Of a stretch of 64,000 bases of DNA, positions 9,780 through 20,725 are shown piece by piece. The notes beneath the pieces were generated by a model, which did not search any database, was not told the origin of the DNA, and was given only the letters and a program-made list of their open reading frames with translations. Location of the stretch: assembly GCA_030035585.1 (NCBI GenBank), contig CM057465.1, forward strand, positions 30,770,001-30,834,000. Reading direction: 5' to 3'. Within the stretch, counting starts at the first letter, position 1; each line of letters begins with the position of its first letter. The translations under genes were made by a program, and so were the position numbers. The stretch comes from Dugong dugon (taxonomy: Eukaryota > Chordata > Mammalia > Sirenia > Dugongidae).

Positions 9780-12180
9780 TTCAAGATCTATCCTGAAGTA
9801 CAATGCTGTCAGTGATAGGATAATATCCATATGCCTAAAAGGAAGACAAGTTAAGACCACTATTATTCAAATTAAAGACCAACCACTAATGCCAAAGAAA
9901 AGGAAATGGAAGATTTTTACCAATTTCTGCAGTCTAAAATTGATCAAATAAGCAATCAAGGTGCATTGATAATTATTGCTGATTTGAATGAAAAGGTTAG
10001 GAATAGAAGGATCAGTAGTTGAAAAATATGGCCTTGGTGGTAGAAAACATGCCAAAGATTACATGATAGAACTTTGCAAGACCAATGACTTCTTCATTGC
10101 AAATATCTTTTTTCAACAACATAAACAGTGACTATAAACATGGATCACACCAGCTGGAATACACAGGAGTCAAACTGACCACCTCTGTGGAAACGACACA
10201 GGAAGCATTAAAAGGAGTTGGAAGTCATACACAGTCACTGTATCAAAAAGAATTGGTTGACATTCCACCATTTTAGGAGGTAGCAGATGATCAAGAACTG
10301 ATGGTACTGAAGGAAGAAGTCCAAGCTGCACTGACGGCACTGACGAAAAACAAGGCTCCAGGAATTGACAGAATATGAATTGAGATGTTTCAACAAAAGG
10401 AGGCTGTGCTAGAGGTTCTCACTTGTCTATGCCAAGAAATTTGGAAGACAGCTGCCTCGCCAATTCACTGGAAGAGATCCGTATTTGTGCCCATTCCAAA
10501 GAACAGTGGTCCAACAGGATGTGGAAATCATAGAGCAATATCATTAATATCACAAACAAGAAAAACTTTACTGAAGATCATTCAAAAGCAATTGCAGCAG
10601 TACATGGGCAGGAAACTGCCAGAAATTCAAGCTGGATTCAGAAGAGGACACGGAAGACGGGATATCATTGCTGATGTCAGATGGATCCTGGCTGAAAACA
10701 GAGAATACCGGAAAGATGTTTACCTCTGCTTTGTTGATTAAGCGACTGTGTGGATCGTAACAAATTATGGATAACATTGTGAAGAATGGGAATTCCAGAA
10801 CAATTAAGTAATTGTGCTTGTGACCTTAATACTCCCCAGCATGTTTTTTTCCTTTTCAGAACGTGCAACTGAGGGCTTGACATAACCCCATAATGAACCT
10901 ATGAGTTTTTGTTTTTTTCCTCTGCTTTCTCCCTTTCTGCATACCTTCATTAATGGCTTTGTTCTGTGCATACCTTTGTTAATGACTCTGTTTTATGACT
11001 TAGGATCTCCCACAGGAAGACTAGAGCCAAGATGTCAGAGACATATATCTTCAGCCTGATAAGGAAATGTCCAGTTCCCTATCTCTTTAGTGTGGTAAAG
11101 AGTTTCTTGTAATTATCTTGCGGTGAATAACAACACTTCTAACCTTTGTAAAAATCATATATAAGCTCTAATGTAAAAATGCCCTTTCAGACTCCCCAGG
11201 AGAGCCTGACTTGCTGCTGGGTCCTCGGTGGTATACACTTCCTGAATTAAAAACTTTCTTACTCTTTCTGACTTGGAGCATGTTTCATTGGCTCAACTGC
11301 TCCAGGGCACGGACCTATTCTGGTAACATGCTCATGAGGAACCTGTACATAAATAGACCAAGAGGCAGTTATTCAAACAGAACAAGGGAATACTGCCTGA
11401 ATTAAAATCAGGAAAGGTGTGCTTCAGGGTTGTATCCTTTTAACATACTTATTCAGTCTATACACTGAGCAAATAATCCGAGAAGCTGAACTATATGAAG
11501 AAGAATGGGACATCAGGAATGGAGGAAGACTCATTGACAATCTACATTATGAAGATAAAACCTTGCTTGCTGAAAGTGAAAAGAACTCGAGACACTTACT
11601 GATGAAGATCAAAGAATACAGGCTTTAGTATGGATTTCACCTCAACATAAAACAAAATCCTCACAACTGGACCAAGAAGAAACATCATGATAAACATAGA
11701 AAAGACTGAAGTTGTCAAGAATTTCATCTTACTTGGATCCACAGTCAACACCCATGGAAGCAACAGTCAAGAAATCATATGATGTATTGCATTGGGCAAA
11801 TTTGCTGCAAAAGATCGCTTTAAAGTGTTAAAAAGTGAAGATGTCACTTTGAGGACATGCATGTGGAAACTGGACAATGAATAAGGAAGACTGAAGAAGA
11901 ATTGATGTTTTTGAATTATGGTGTTGGTGAAGATTATTGAATATACCATGAACTACAAAAAGAACAAACAAACCTATCTCGGTACAGGCAGAATGCTCTT
12001 CAGAATCATGAACGGCAAGACTTTATCTCTTATACTTTGGACATGTTATCAGGAGGGACTAGTCCTTTACCTGGTAAAGTAGAGGGTCAGTGAAAAAGAG
12101 CAAGACCTTCAAAGAGATGGATTGACACAGTGGCTGCAACAATGGGTTCAAACGTAGCAAGAATTGTAAGGGTGACAAAG
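9780..12180 (+). pseudogene. RTE LINE ORF (endonuclease/reverse transcriptase), broken
   Basis: Recognisable pieces run in order. An endonuclease part lies near 9780-10130. RT fingers and palm lie at 10320-10741 with 'NKAPGID', 'KRSVFVPIPKNSGPTGCGNH' and 'EIQAGFRRGHGRRDIIADVR', ending at motif A 'DVYLCFVD', where a short deletion and stop follow the catalytic Asp. After the LTR, 11419-11628 has the motif B region 'LQGCILLTYLFSLYTEQIIR' and a decayed active site reading 'HYEDKTLL' where the family has YADD. The C-terminal part follows to about 12180 with several frame changes. It is not functional. Confidence 0.85.
10815..11332 (+). mobile_element. Solo LTR of an endogenous retrovirus, 4-bp TSD
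   Basis: The LTR spans 10819-11328 (510 bp). It starts TGTGACC and ends GGTAACA, the canonical TG...CA ends. The 4-bp repeat TGCT lies immediately outside at 10815-10818 and 11329-11332, and removing the insert rejoins the RTE text exactly ('attg-TGCT-catgagg'). A 4-bp duplication is typical of gammaretrovirus-like (ERV1) integrases. An 'attaaa' poly(A)-type signal lies near 11246. No internal viral sequence is present, so this is a recombination-derived solo LTR. Confidence 0.88.
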
Positions 12181-12671
12181 GACCAGACAGTGTTTAGTCT
12201 GTAGTACATAGGATCACTATGATTCAGAATCAACTCAAAGGCACCTAACAACAACAGCATTCATTTAAAATTGTCTGTGTTTGTGTGCATGTTGATGTGA
12301 GACATGAATAAAGATCGAATTATATTTATATGCATGTCTACTTTTATATCCCCATTAATTGAGACTATATTCCTGTTTCCATTACTTTTGTGTCTTCAAA
12401 AAAAAAAATCAGTTTACCATATAAGTTTGAATCTTTTTCTGGACTATTCAATTGATCTATTTGTTTATCCTATGCCAGTGGCACACTATGTTGTTTACTG
12501 TGACTGTATAGGAAAAATTGAATTAAGGAAATGTAAATTTCCAAGCTTTTTCTTTTTTGTCAAAATTTTTTTGATATTCTTTGTACTTCTAATTTTCTCA
12601 TAAATTTTAGAATCAACTTATATATTTCTAAAAAAAAGCCTGCTGGAATTATAATTAAAGTTTCATTCAAT

Positions 12672-14314
12672 ATGAAGTCTGACTTCAAAAGTGGCAGAGT
12701 AAGAACCTCCAAATATATAGTCCTCCATAAAAATAATGGGGACAATGCCATAATTGTTCCAAATCAACTATTTCAGAATGTTGTAAATAAACTGAAGGCT
12801 TGCAACAATTTGAAAAATTTTTACTCAAGAGTAAAAGCTGAGGCAGAAGCACCATGCTGTCCCTCCACAGCAAAGATCCGAAAAACTAAGCCAAACAGAG
12901 AAAACAGCAATCCTGAAACCCTAAACATTAAATGAAGAGATAAAGAACCCAGCCAAGCACCAAATGGAATAAGAAACTGACAGAGAAAAGAAAGCAAGGA
13001 GACATACATGGAGAGGTCCCCTATCAGCTAATGCAGCACGGATCCGCCATCTTGGACTCCTATCAGAGACCAGCAAACAGGGGGTATGAGAAAGCAGCTT
13101 CACGGAGCTTCCAGAAGGAGACAGAACAACCGGTAACTGGCAATATACACTTTCCCACCCCCCACACTTCTTCACTCCTACTCAGCCTCCTCTGCCTCCC
13201 ATGGCCACAGTCTCTTGGATTCCACCCGCCTGCACTGGCCAACTCACTGAGTGCAATTTGTTGGCTGCTGGTGTTGCTTTTTTCCACTTCTTTTGATTTC
13301 TTCCTTACCTCTCACCGCCTCCCCCTCCTTTTGCTCAAATAACTGGCACTGTGCGCCATCTTTGCTTCTTTCTGAGGGGCTGTGGAGCTCCGTTCGAGTG
13401 TGGTACTGCTTCCTGGTTCATGCTGCCATGCTGGTGGGATCCTGGGGCTTTGTTTGTTTGTTTACAATTGTTTGGTTTTTTTTTTTTTCTTTTCTAGAGT
13501 TGGGAGCCCGTTCTGGCTGGGCGGTGCTGTGTGGCTTGGGACCTACCCCCTCAGCTTGTGCAGACGTGCAGAGGGATCCCTGATGACATTTCTTTTTTCA
13601 TGTTTTTTTTTTTCTTTTTTGCGGGGAGTTTTCTTGTTCTTTTATTAAAATTTGTTTTGTTTTCTTTTCCCTCTTGTTCCCTTTTTGTCTTTCTTAATTA
13701 TTCAGTTTCTCATCTCTCTATCCCTGCCTTCTCTTCCTGTACCTTGGACACCTGGCACTGAATACCTCTACGTCTCCTAGCCAAGCTGTACTTCAACACC
13801 TGGGAATAACTTCCCCAGACCTCAGAGCTGCACCGGTGGGATCCCTGGAGCTTTGCTATTCTTTTTTCTTTCTTTCTGCTTTTTCCCCTTTTTGTTTTTT
13901 CTCCATTTCATAGTCTCTCATCTCTCCCCTCCACTGGCAAGCTCCCCTAGCACTCTTTTTTGTTTGTATGTTTTTGGCTCCTGTTCCTCTCTCCTGTCTC
14001 CCATACCCATCTTAGCTCCACACATCACAATCTCCCCCCTTATCTTGCCTACCTGCACCATGCACTTAACATCACACTGCCAAGCAGCACAGGCATGGCC
14101 TACCAGAACCTGCTATGCACTGATTACATACCCGCCCTGGTGGCTGTAGTAAGTGCCAAAAACAACCCATCCCAGCAACTCCTCTTCAGCTAGACCTGCC
14201 CTGCTGTACCATATCTGAGCGACTGACCCTGCCAATTGGAGAAGGAGGTGAAAAGTATCATGCCCACCGATGAGCAAACAACAAAGAACACACAGCCAGC
14301 CTGCTCAGACATAG

Positions 14315-14345
<31 letters not shown>

Positions 14346-14390
14346 GATGAAACAAACAAATTTACAATCAATAAATGAGAAAAATAACTA
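12672..14390 (+). promoter_or_regulatory. L1 5'UTR (putative internal promoter region)
   Basis: This part matches, in reverse complement, 45540-46735 of the minus-strand L1, including 'ctccacagcaaagatccgaa' and the block near 13030-13080 with 'gatccgccatcttggactcc'. L1 promoters are internal to the 5'UTR. The first ~180 bases differ from the other copy, so the two copies may carry different 5' ends. A 24-base A-run lies at about 14322-14345. Promoter activity is inferred from position only. Confidence 0.55.
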
Positions 14391-14394
14391 CTGA

Positions 14395-15451
14395 ATGCCC
14401 CGAAGACAGCAGACAATATCAAAACATTTACAAAAACAGGACAGGATGTTTCCAGTAGGCATCCAAAATAAAACACCAGATGACTTTCCAGGGGAAGAAA
14501 AGGCACTAGAACTACCTGATAGGGAATTCAAATCTCTAATACTCAGAATTATCCAAGAGTTGAAGCAAAAAAGCAGACAAAAATGAGGAAAAAATAGAAA
14601 AATTCATGGAAAAGGCAGACAAATTCATGGAAACTACAGATCAAAAAATGAAGAATTCAGGAAAATAATGAAGGAACAAAATGCCAAAATAAATTCACAA
14701 CTAGAAATTATACAAAAACAACAATTAGAAAACCAAAAGATAAACAACAAGATTTCAGAAATGGACAGTGTCATAGAAGGGCTGAGGAGCAGATTTGAAA
14801 CAGTGGAAGACAGGATCAGTGGAATTGAAGACAAACACTTGGATACAACTATGAGGGAAAATCAGAAAAAAGAATGAAGAAAAATGAAGACACCCTGAGA
14901 ATTATGTGGGATACAATCAAAAGCAAAAATCTGCAAATGATTGGAGTTCCAGAACAGGGGGAGGAAACAGAAGACACAGAGAAGATCATTGAAGACTTGC
15001 TGACAGAAAACTTCCCCAATACCATGAAAGATGAAAAGCTGACCATTGAAGAAGCTCAACGAACCCCATATAGGAGAGACCCCAAAAGAAAATCACCAAG
15101 GCATATCATAATCACACTTGCTAAAACCAAAGACAAAGAACCCTGAGAGCAGCTCGAGAAAAACAAAAAGTCACATACAGAGGAGAAACAATAAGACTAA
15201 GCTCGGATTATTCAGCAGAAACCATGCAGGCAAGAAGGCAATGGGATGTCATATATAAAACCTTGAAAGAAAAAAATTACCAGCCAAGAATAATATATCC
15301 TGCAAAACTCTTGTTCAAATATGATGGTGAAATTAGGTCATTTCCAGATAAACAGAAATTAAGGGACTATGTAAAAACCAAACCAAACTTACGAGACTTA
15401 TTAAAGGAAGTCCTTCAATCTGAGAACAAACAATATCAGACCACAGGATGA
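14395..15451 (+). pseudogene. L1 ORF1 protein (RNA-binding), broken
   Basis: About 350 codons spread over several frames. The N-terminal segment (14395-14586) starts MPRRQQ and ends at an early stop. The middle segment (14668-14877) is a predicted coiled coil rich in Gln, Glu, Lys and Ile, as used for ORF1p trimer formation. The third (14874-15146) contains 'IEEAQRTPYRRDPKRKSPRH', the RRM-side region. The last (15224-15451) is the C-terminal domain with 'QPRIIYPAKLLFKYDGEI', the well-known L1 signature. At least three frame disruptions separate these pieces, so the protein is not made intact. Confidence 0.88.
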
Positions 15452-15847
15452 ATATTGGACACAGGATTGTACTAGCCAGATACCAACCTAGAAAATGAAC
15501 TCTTAAGGACTATGCAAAACCAAAAGAATTACAAAAGGGAACCAGAGAGGTTAATCTGTAAATGACAACAGCATCAGAACAATAAAAGAGAGAATAAACG
15601 GTGTAGATACAGAACCTTCTAATAGAGAGGAAGTCAAGAGATACCGAGTAATAATAGAGTGGTTCAAATCTAGGAAGATAATGGTAAATTTCAAGGTAAC
15701 CACAAAGAAAGTTAACAAACCTACTCATCAGCATAAAGAAGAAAAACATAAAGTCTCAGTAAAAACAAAACCTACAAAAACAAAAGAAATGAAAAAAAAT
15801 CCACAAACAAAAGGAACTCAGCACAGGAGAGTAAGAGGAACAAAACT

Positions 15848-17219
15848 GGAGGCTATTATGCTGAGTGAAATAAGTCATTCATAAAAGGACAAATATTGTA
15901 TGAGAACTCTTCTGTACAACTCATGTCAAAGTTTACACACACAAAAAAACAATCTTTGTTGGTTACGAGGGATGGGAGGAGTTAGGGGGAACTAAATATA
16001 TAAGTGGTAACTTTGGTGAAGGGTAAGACAGTACACATTACTGGGGAGGCTAGAATAACTTGTACAATGAAAGGTCACGGAAGCTCCATAGACACTTCCA
16101 AACTCCCTGAGGGACTGAATTGCTGGGCAGAGGGCTGTGGGGACCATGGTGTCGGGGAACATCTAGCTCAACTGGCATAACACAGTTTATAAAGACAATG
16201 TTCTATATTCTACCATGGTTAGTAGCATCTGGGATCTTAAAAGCCTGTGAGCAGCCATCTAAGATGTTCCACTGGTCTCACCCCTTTGGGAGCAAGGGAG
16301 AATGAAGAGAACAAGATACAAGGAAAAGATTAGTCCAAAGGACTAATGGACTACTTCTTACCAAGGCCTCCACCAGACTGAGTCCAGTACAGCTAGATAG
16401 TGCCCGGCTACCACCACTGACTGCTCTTACTGGGATCACAATAGATGTTCCTGGACAGAGCTGGAAAAGGATTTAAAACAGAATTCTAACTCACAAAAAA
16501 AGACCAGATTTACCGGCCTGACAGACTGGAGAAACCCTGAGAGTATGCCCCCGGACACCCTTTTAGCCCAGTGGTAAAGCCCCTCCAGAAATTCACCGTT
16601 CAGCAGGGATTGGACAGCCTCATAAAACAAAACAGGACCAATTAGGCACAGCAGTCCAGGGACAAGGACTAGAAGGCAGGAGGGGACAGGAAAGCTGGTG
16701 ATAGGGAACCCAAGGTTGAGAAGGGACAGTGTTGACATGACATGTTTGTTAACCATTGTCATAGGGCAATATGTGTACTAACTGTTTAATGAGAAACTAT
16801 TAGTTCTGCAAACCTTCATGTTAGGTACAAAAAAAAAGAATTATCTATGTGAGATCATATTGACAACAGGAGCTCAAAAGGTTTGGTGGGAATCCTAGGG
16901 GACAGTGAGTTGAACATAATGGTGATGGAATAATTTGGAAAAGGATAGTGAGAACAGCAGCACAACTGGATGAATGTAACCGATGTCACTGAATTGTACA
17001 TGTAGAAACTTTCAAAATGGTGTAACTTTGGCTATGTATATTTTCACCAAAAAAAAAGTTCCTCAAGGTTGAGAAGTGAGAGTTTTGAAATGTCGTGGGG
17101 TTGTTAACCAATGTCATAAAACAATACGTGTACCGACTGTTTAATGAGAAACTATTTGCTCTGTTAACCTTCATCTAAAGTACAATAAAAAATTTTAAAA
17201 ATATATAAATAAAAAAAAA
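15848..17219 (+). other. L1 ORF2 last codons plus composite 3'UTR
   Basis: After the ORF2 stump ('IMLSEISHS' near 15856-15882) the 3'UTR contains unit A (about 16672-16827, 'ggttgagaagggac...gtttaatgagaaactatta'). Next is a stretch with the common mammalian L1 3' end pattern ('cactgaattgtacatgtaga' near 16987), then unit B (about 17063-17190), a diverged second copy of unit A ending 'aaagtacaataaaaaa'. The same duplication is seen in the L1 at 57322-59733. Confidence 0.7.
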
Positions 17220-17232
17220 GTAAATGCTGAAT

Positions 17233-18261
17233 CTTGGTGTCTTAATCATCTAGTGCTGCTGTAACAGAAATACTGCAAGTGGATGGCTTTAACAAAGAGA
17301 AATTTATTTTTTCACAGTCTAGTAGACTAGAAGTCCAAATTCAGGGCGTCAGCTCCAGAGGAAGGCCTTCTCTTTCTGTTGACTCTGGAGGAAGGTCCTT
17401 CTCAACAGTTTTCCCCTGGACTAGGAGCTTCTGTGCACAGGAACTGTCTTAGTCATCTAGTGCTGCTCTAACAGAAATACCACAGGTGGATGGCTTTCAC
17501 AAACAGAAATTTAGTTTCTCACAGTCTAGTAGGCTAGAAGTCCAAATTCAGGGTCTTAGCTCCGGGGAAGGTTTTCTCTCTCTGTCGGCTCTGGAGGAAG
17601 GTCCTTGTCATCATCAGTCTTCCCCCTGATTAGGAACTTCTCTGTGCAGGAACCTTGGGTCCAAAGGACACGCTCTGCTCCTGGTGCTTCTTTCTTGGTG
17701 GTATGAGGTCCCCCTGTCCCTCTGCTCACTTCTCTCTTTTATATCTCAAGAGATAGCTTCAGGACACAATCCTGTCTTGTAGATTGAGTCCTGCCTTACT
17801 AACACAACTGCCACCCATCCTCCCTCATTAACATCATAGAGGCAGGATTTACAACACAAAGGAAAATCACACAATACCACCAAGCATGGCCCAGACAAAT
17901 AGATACACACATTTTTTGGGGACATAATTCAATCCATGACAGGAACCCTGGGTCCAAAGGACATGCTTTGCTCCTGGCCCTGCTTTCTTAGTGGTATGAG
18001 GTTCCCAACTCTCTGCTTGCGTCCTTTTCCTCTTATGTCTTTTAAGATAAAAGATGGTGCAGACCACAACCCAGGGAAACCCCCTTTACATTGGATCAGA
18101 GATGTGACCCTTAGTAAGGGTGTTAAAATCCCACCCCAATCCTCTTTAACATAAAATTACAATCACAAAATGGAGAACAGCCACACAATACTGGGAATCA
18201 TGTCCCAACCAAATTGATACACACATTTTTTGAAGGACATGATTCAATTCATGATGCTTGG
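17233..18261 (-). mobile_element. MaLR/ERV-L-type LTR, antisense, interrupted by a related LTR; TSD CTTGG
   Basis: The LTR occupies 17238-17444 and 17942-18256. On the plus strand it starts 'tgtcttaatcatctagtgct' and ends 'gattcaattcatgatg', the reverse complement of a MaLR-type LTR opening (TG..ATGGATTGAAT style). The 5-bp repeat CTTGG flanks it at 17233-17237 and 18257-18261, as expected for the ERVL/MaLR class. It is split by a second LTR of the same kind. LTRs of this family carry promoter and poly(A) signals but no genes. Confidence 0.82.
17440..17946 (-). mobile_element. MaLR/ERV-L-type LTR inserted in a sister LTR; TSD GGAAC
   Basis: The LTR is 17445-17941 (497 bp), starting 'tgtcttagtcatctagtgct' and ending 'aattcaatccatgaca' on the plus strand. 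GGAAC lies directly outside both ends (17440-17444, 17942-17946). Removing the insert restores the outer LTR's reading 'caggaaccctgggtccaaag'. Both have the same orientation and similar sequence, but the inner copy is necessarily younger. Confidence 0.9.
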
Positions 18262-19180
18262 TTAAAAAAAAAAATAGTGAAATTTTGGTATTTTAACTGG
18301 CCATCTTCACATCTCTTCTCCACCTCTGTGGTAGTCTTGGAAACAAGCAGATTTACAACACAAGGTCTGAGAAAACCTAATAATAATCAATGAAGAGAGG
18401 CAGAGCTGGTTTGCAGCTCTTCAAAAAGCTCCATCAGAAGAGAACTGTCATCGTTTGACCAGTCTGGCAGCTCCCTGGAAAATCCCAGTTCACAATGCTT
18501 GTCCTTATTTGATCTCTTTCAAAGATTACTGAGTGGGAAAAAATAACCTTATCACCAGAGCTTTAGTAAAAAATAAAATAAAATGAAAGGAGAAAAGAAG
18601 CAGCAATTGTTCAACATTACAGCTACTTGAGGCAGTGATACCAGTTGGGATAAACAAAAGGCTGACAAAAACTTACAAAGAAGATCTGTTGAATACAGTG
18701 TTAATAGGGAGCTTTGAAGTATTTTGATATTCCTGAGGATCAAGAAAGTCATACAAATGTGCAGGGCTATGTGCACACCCAGGAAAGACCTGTGACTGTC
18801 TTAATGTCTCATCTCTGGCTGACCCTACGGCATTGATGGAATGCTCCAACTCAAATACAGAGCCCTTTGGCAATGAGTATAAGATTTAGCAAATCAAAGT
18901 ATTTAAGAAAATCTCTGTCCAATCATTAACTGACCAGTAAGCCAACAGAACAGAGATTTTAGTGACCCCACATGACTGGGTATACTGACTTTACAGAATT
19001 AGTTCAGAAAAGTTATGAAACAGACCAGCAGCAGCAATGACAAAAACAACAAAAGCAACAACAGCAAACAAAACATCAACAATAACAAATCCTGGGGGGG
19101 GGGGGGTTCTTATTTCTAGAGATACATTATATTACTTTTTTTAATCATAAGAAAAATATAAAAATACTCAATGATGAATG
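18262..19180. other. Unassigned sequence with a 13-G run
   Basis: No element recognised with confidence up to about 19030. From 19035 a CAA-rich stretch is followed by a run of 13 G (19094-19106). The CAA-rich part could be the tail or body of an old LINE. Minus-strand frames of 74 and 66 codons at 18552-18873 show no known features. Confidence 0.4.
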
Positions 19181-20340
19181 AAAACAAAATTATACTCAAA
19201 TGTTTGGGGTGCATTCAAAACAATGCTTAGAAGAAATTTATAACTGGAAATGCCTAACTGTAAATACATATATTAAAAAAAAAAGAAGGAATCTTAATCA
19301 ATAACCTAAACTTTTATGTTAAGAACATAGAAAAAGATGAGAAAATTAATTGAAATCAAGCAGTAGGGAGAAAATAATAGATTAGAGCAGAATCAATGAA
19401 ATAGGGTAGGAAAACAATAGAGAAAATCAAGAAAGCCAAAAGCTGGTTCTTTAAAAAGGTGAACAGATTTGACAAAATTTTAGTTAGACTGTTGTTAGTT
19501 GTCATCGAGTCCTTGCCACCCATAGCCACACCATGTACAACAGGAGAAAACACTGCCCGATCCTGCGCCATCCTCACAATGATCATCATGCTTGAGCTCA
19601 TTGTTGCAGCCACTGTGTCAGTTCATCCCATTGAGGGTCTTCCTCTTCTTTGCTGACTCTCTACCCTACCAAGCGTGATGTCCTTCTCCAGGGACTGATC
19701 CCTCCTGATAACATGTCTAAAGTATGTGAGACATAGTCTCACCATACTTCCCTCTTAGGAACATTTTGGTTCTACTTCTTCCAAGACAGATTTTGTTCTT
19801 TTGACAGTCCATGGTATATTCAATATTCTTCACCAACACCATAATTCAAAGACATCAATTCTTCTTCAGTCTTCCTTATTCATTGTCCAGCTTTCCCATG
19901 CATATGAGGTGATAGAAAACACCATGGCTTGGGTCAGGCATACCTTAATCTTCAACGTGACATCTTTGTTTTTTAGCACCTTAAAGAGGTCTTCTGCAGC
20001 AGATTTGCCCAATGCAATGCATCATTTGATTTCTTGACTTCTGTTTCATGAGCGTTGATTGTGGATCCAAGTAAAATGAAATCCTTGACAACTTCAATTT
20101 TTTCAGTTAGACTGAACAGAGGAAAAAGAAAGAAGACCGAAATTAGTAAAATCAGGAATGAAAGAGAGGACATCACTACCTACCTTAGAGAAATAAAACT
20201 GATAATGAATATTACAAACAAATGTATACAAACAAATTATTTTCCTAGACACAATGAATACATCCCAAGAAAGATAAAAACTACTTAAAATGACTCAAAA
20301 TAAATAAAAAATCAGGATAGACCTTTACAAATGGAGAGAT
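19180..20340 (+). mobile_element. Old L1M ORF2 fragment, split by an RTE copy
   Basis: The parts at 19180-19481 and 20115-20340 read in the L1 ORF2 style ('aatcaataacctaaactttt', 'agaaagccaaaagctggttc', 'gaaattagtaaaatcaggaa'). They join exactly once the RTE at 19492-20104 and one TSD copy are removed. No useful frame remains. Confidence 0.7.
19482..20114 (-). mobile_element. RTE-clade LINE, 5'-truncated, 10-bp TSD
   Basis: The insert is 19492-20104, read on the minus strand. It corresponds to the C-terminal coding region and 3' end of the RTE, like 7371-8209. The 10-bp repeat AGTTAGACTG lies at 19482-19491 and 20105-20114. The 3' end on the minus strand lacks a long CAA tail. RT and endonuclease are absent. 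Confidence 0.88.
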
Positions 20341-20725
20341 TAAATTAGTAGTTTAAAAATAATCCACAAAGAAAATCAATTTCATATGCAATGTTATGTT
20401 ATAATGCTAATGTTCTGGATTAAACACAATTTAACCCATACCTGGGTTTTATAGATTTTGTAGGATTTTCCACATAAAAGATTATATCTGAAAATAGAGG
20501 CAGTTGTGCTGCTCATTTTCCAGTCTGTATCCTTTTGTATTTCTTCTTCTTGCTTTAATGCACAGGCTAGGGCATTCATTCCAATGATCAGTAGAAATAC
20601 TGAGACAGACATCCTTGCTTTGTTCCAAAGTTTAGGAGGGAAACATTTGATATTTCATATCAAATCCAGCAGTATATAAAATATACATCATAACCAAGTG
20701 TTATGATGTGTAATCATAATGTAAT

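Larger units (their letters stand above)
9298..12261 (+). mobile_element. RTE-clade LINE, long but internally deleted, with a solo LTR inside
   Basis: It begins near the 5' region ('ctggaagctatgccactagt', about 9370) and ends '...aaggcacctaacaacaacag'. Compared with the family, most of the endonuclease start is missing near 9695 and another block is lost near 10190, between endonuclease and RT. A 510-bp LTR interrupts it at 10819-11328. A short direct repeat 'catttaa' flanks it (9291-9297, 12262-12268). At nearly 2.5 kb without the LTR, it is the longest RTE copy in the window. Confidence 0.85.
5640..12671 (-). mobile_element. Old L1M element, antisense, carrying four later insertions
   Basis: The pieces at 5640-5959, 6902-7370, 8210-9297 and 12262-12671 together read, on the minus strand, as the 3'UTR and ORF2 part of one old L1. 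The 3'UTR-type sequence (for example 'tttagtcatttctccaagga' around 7090, plus-strand reading) comes first. The pieces near 8500-9190 and 12420-12671 carry the antisense ORF2 signatures 'cattccatggtataaaat' and 'attgatctatttgtttatcc'. The element was split by a Tigger transposon, an antisense RTE, and a sense RTE that itself carries a solo LTR. No open frame survives. Confidence 0.7.
12672..17219 (+). mobile_element. L1 LINE with 5'UTR, ORF1 and 3'UTR but nearly no ORF2
   Basis: A plus-strand L1 of about 4.5 kb. It has a long 5'UTR (12672 to about 14390, with pyrimidine-rich and A-rich tracts), then a broken ORF1, then at about 15841-15847 an abrupt jump from the start of the ORF2 region ('gagagtaagaggaacaaa') to its last codons ('tattatgctgagtgaaataa'). 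Next come a 3'UTR of about 1.3 kb and an A-rich tail. Comparison with the minus-strand copy at 39901-46760 shows that about 3.7 kb of ORF2 is missing. The 3'UTR contains a duplicated unit. Confidence 0.85.
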
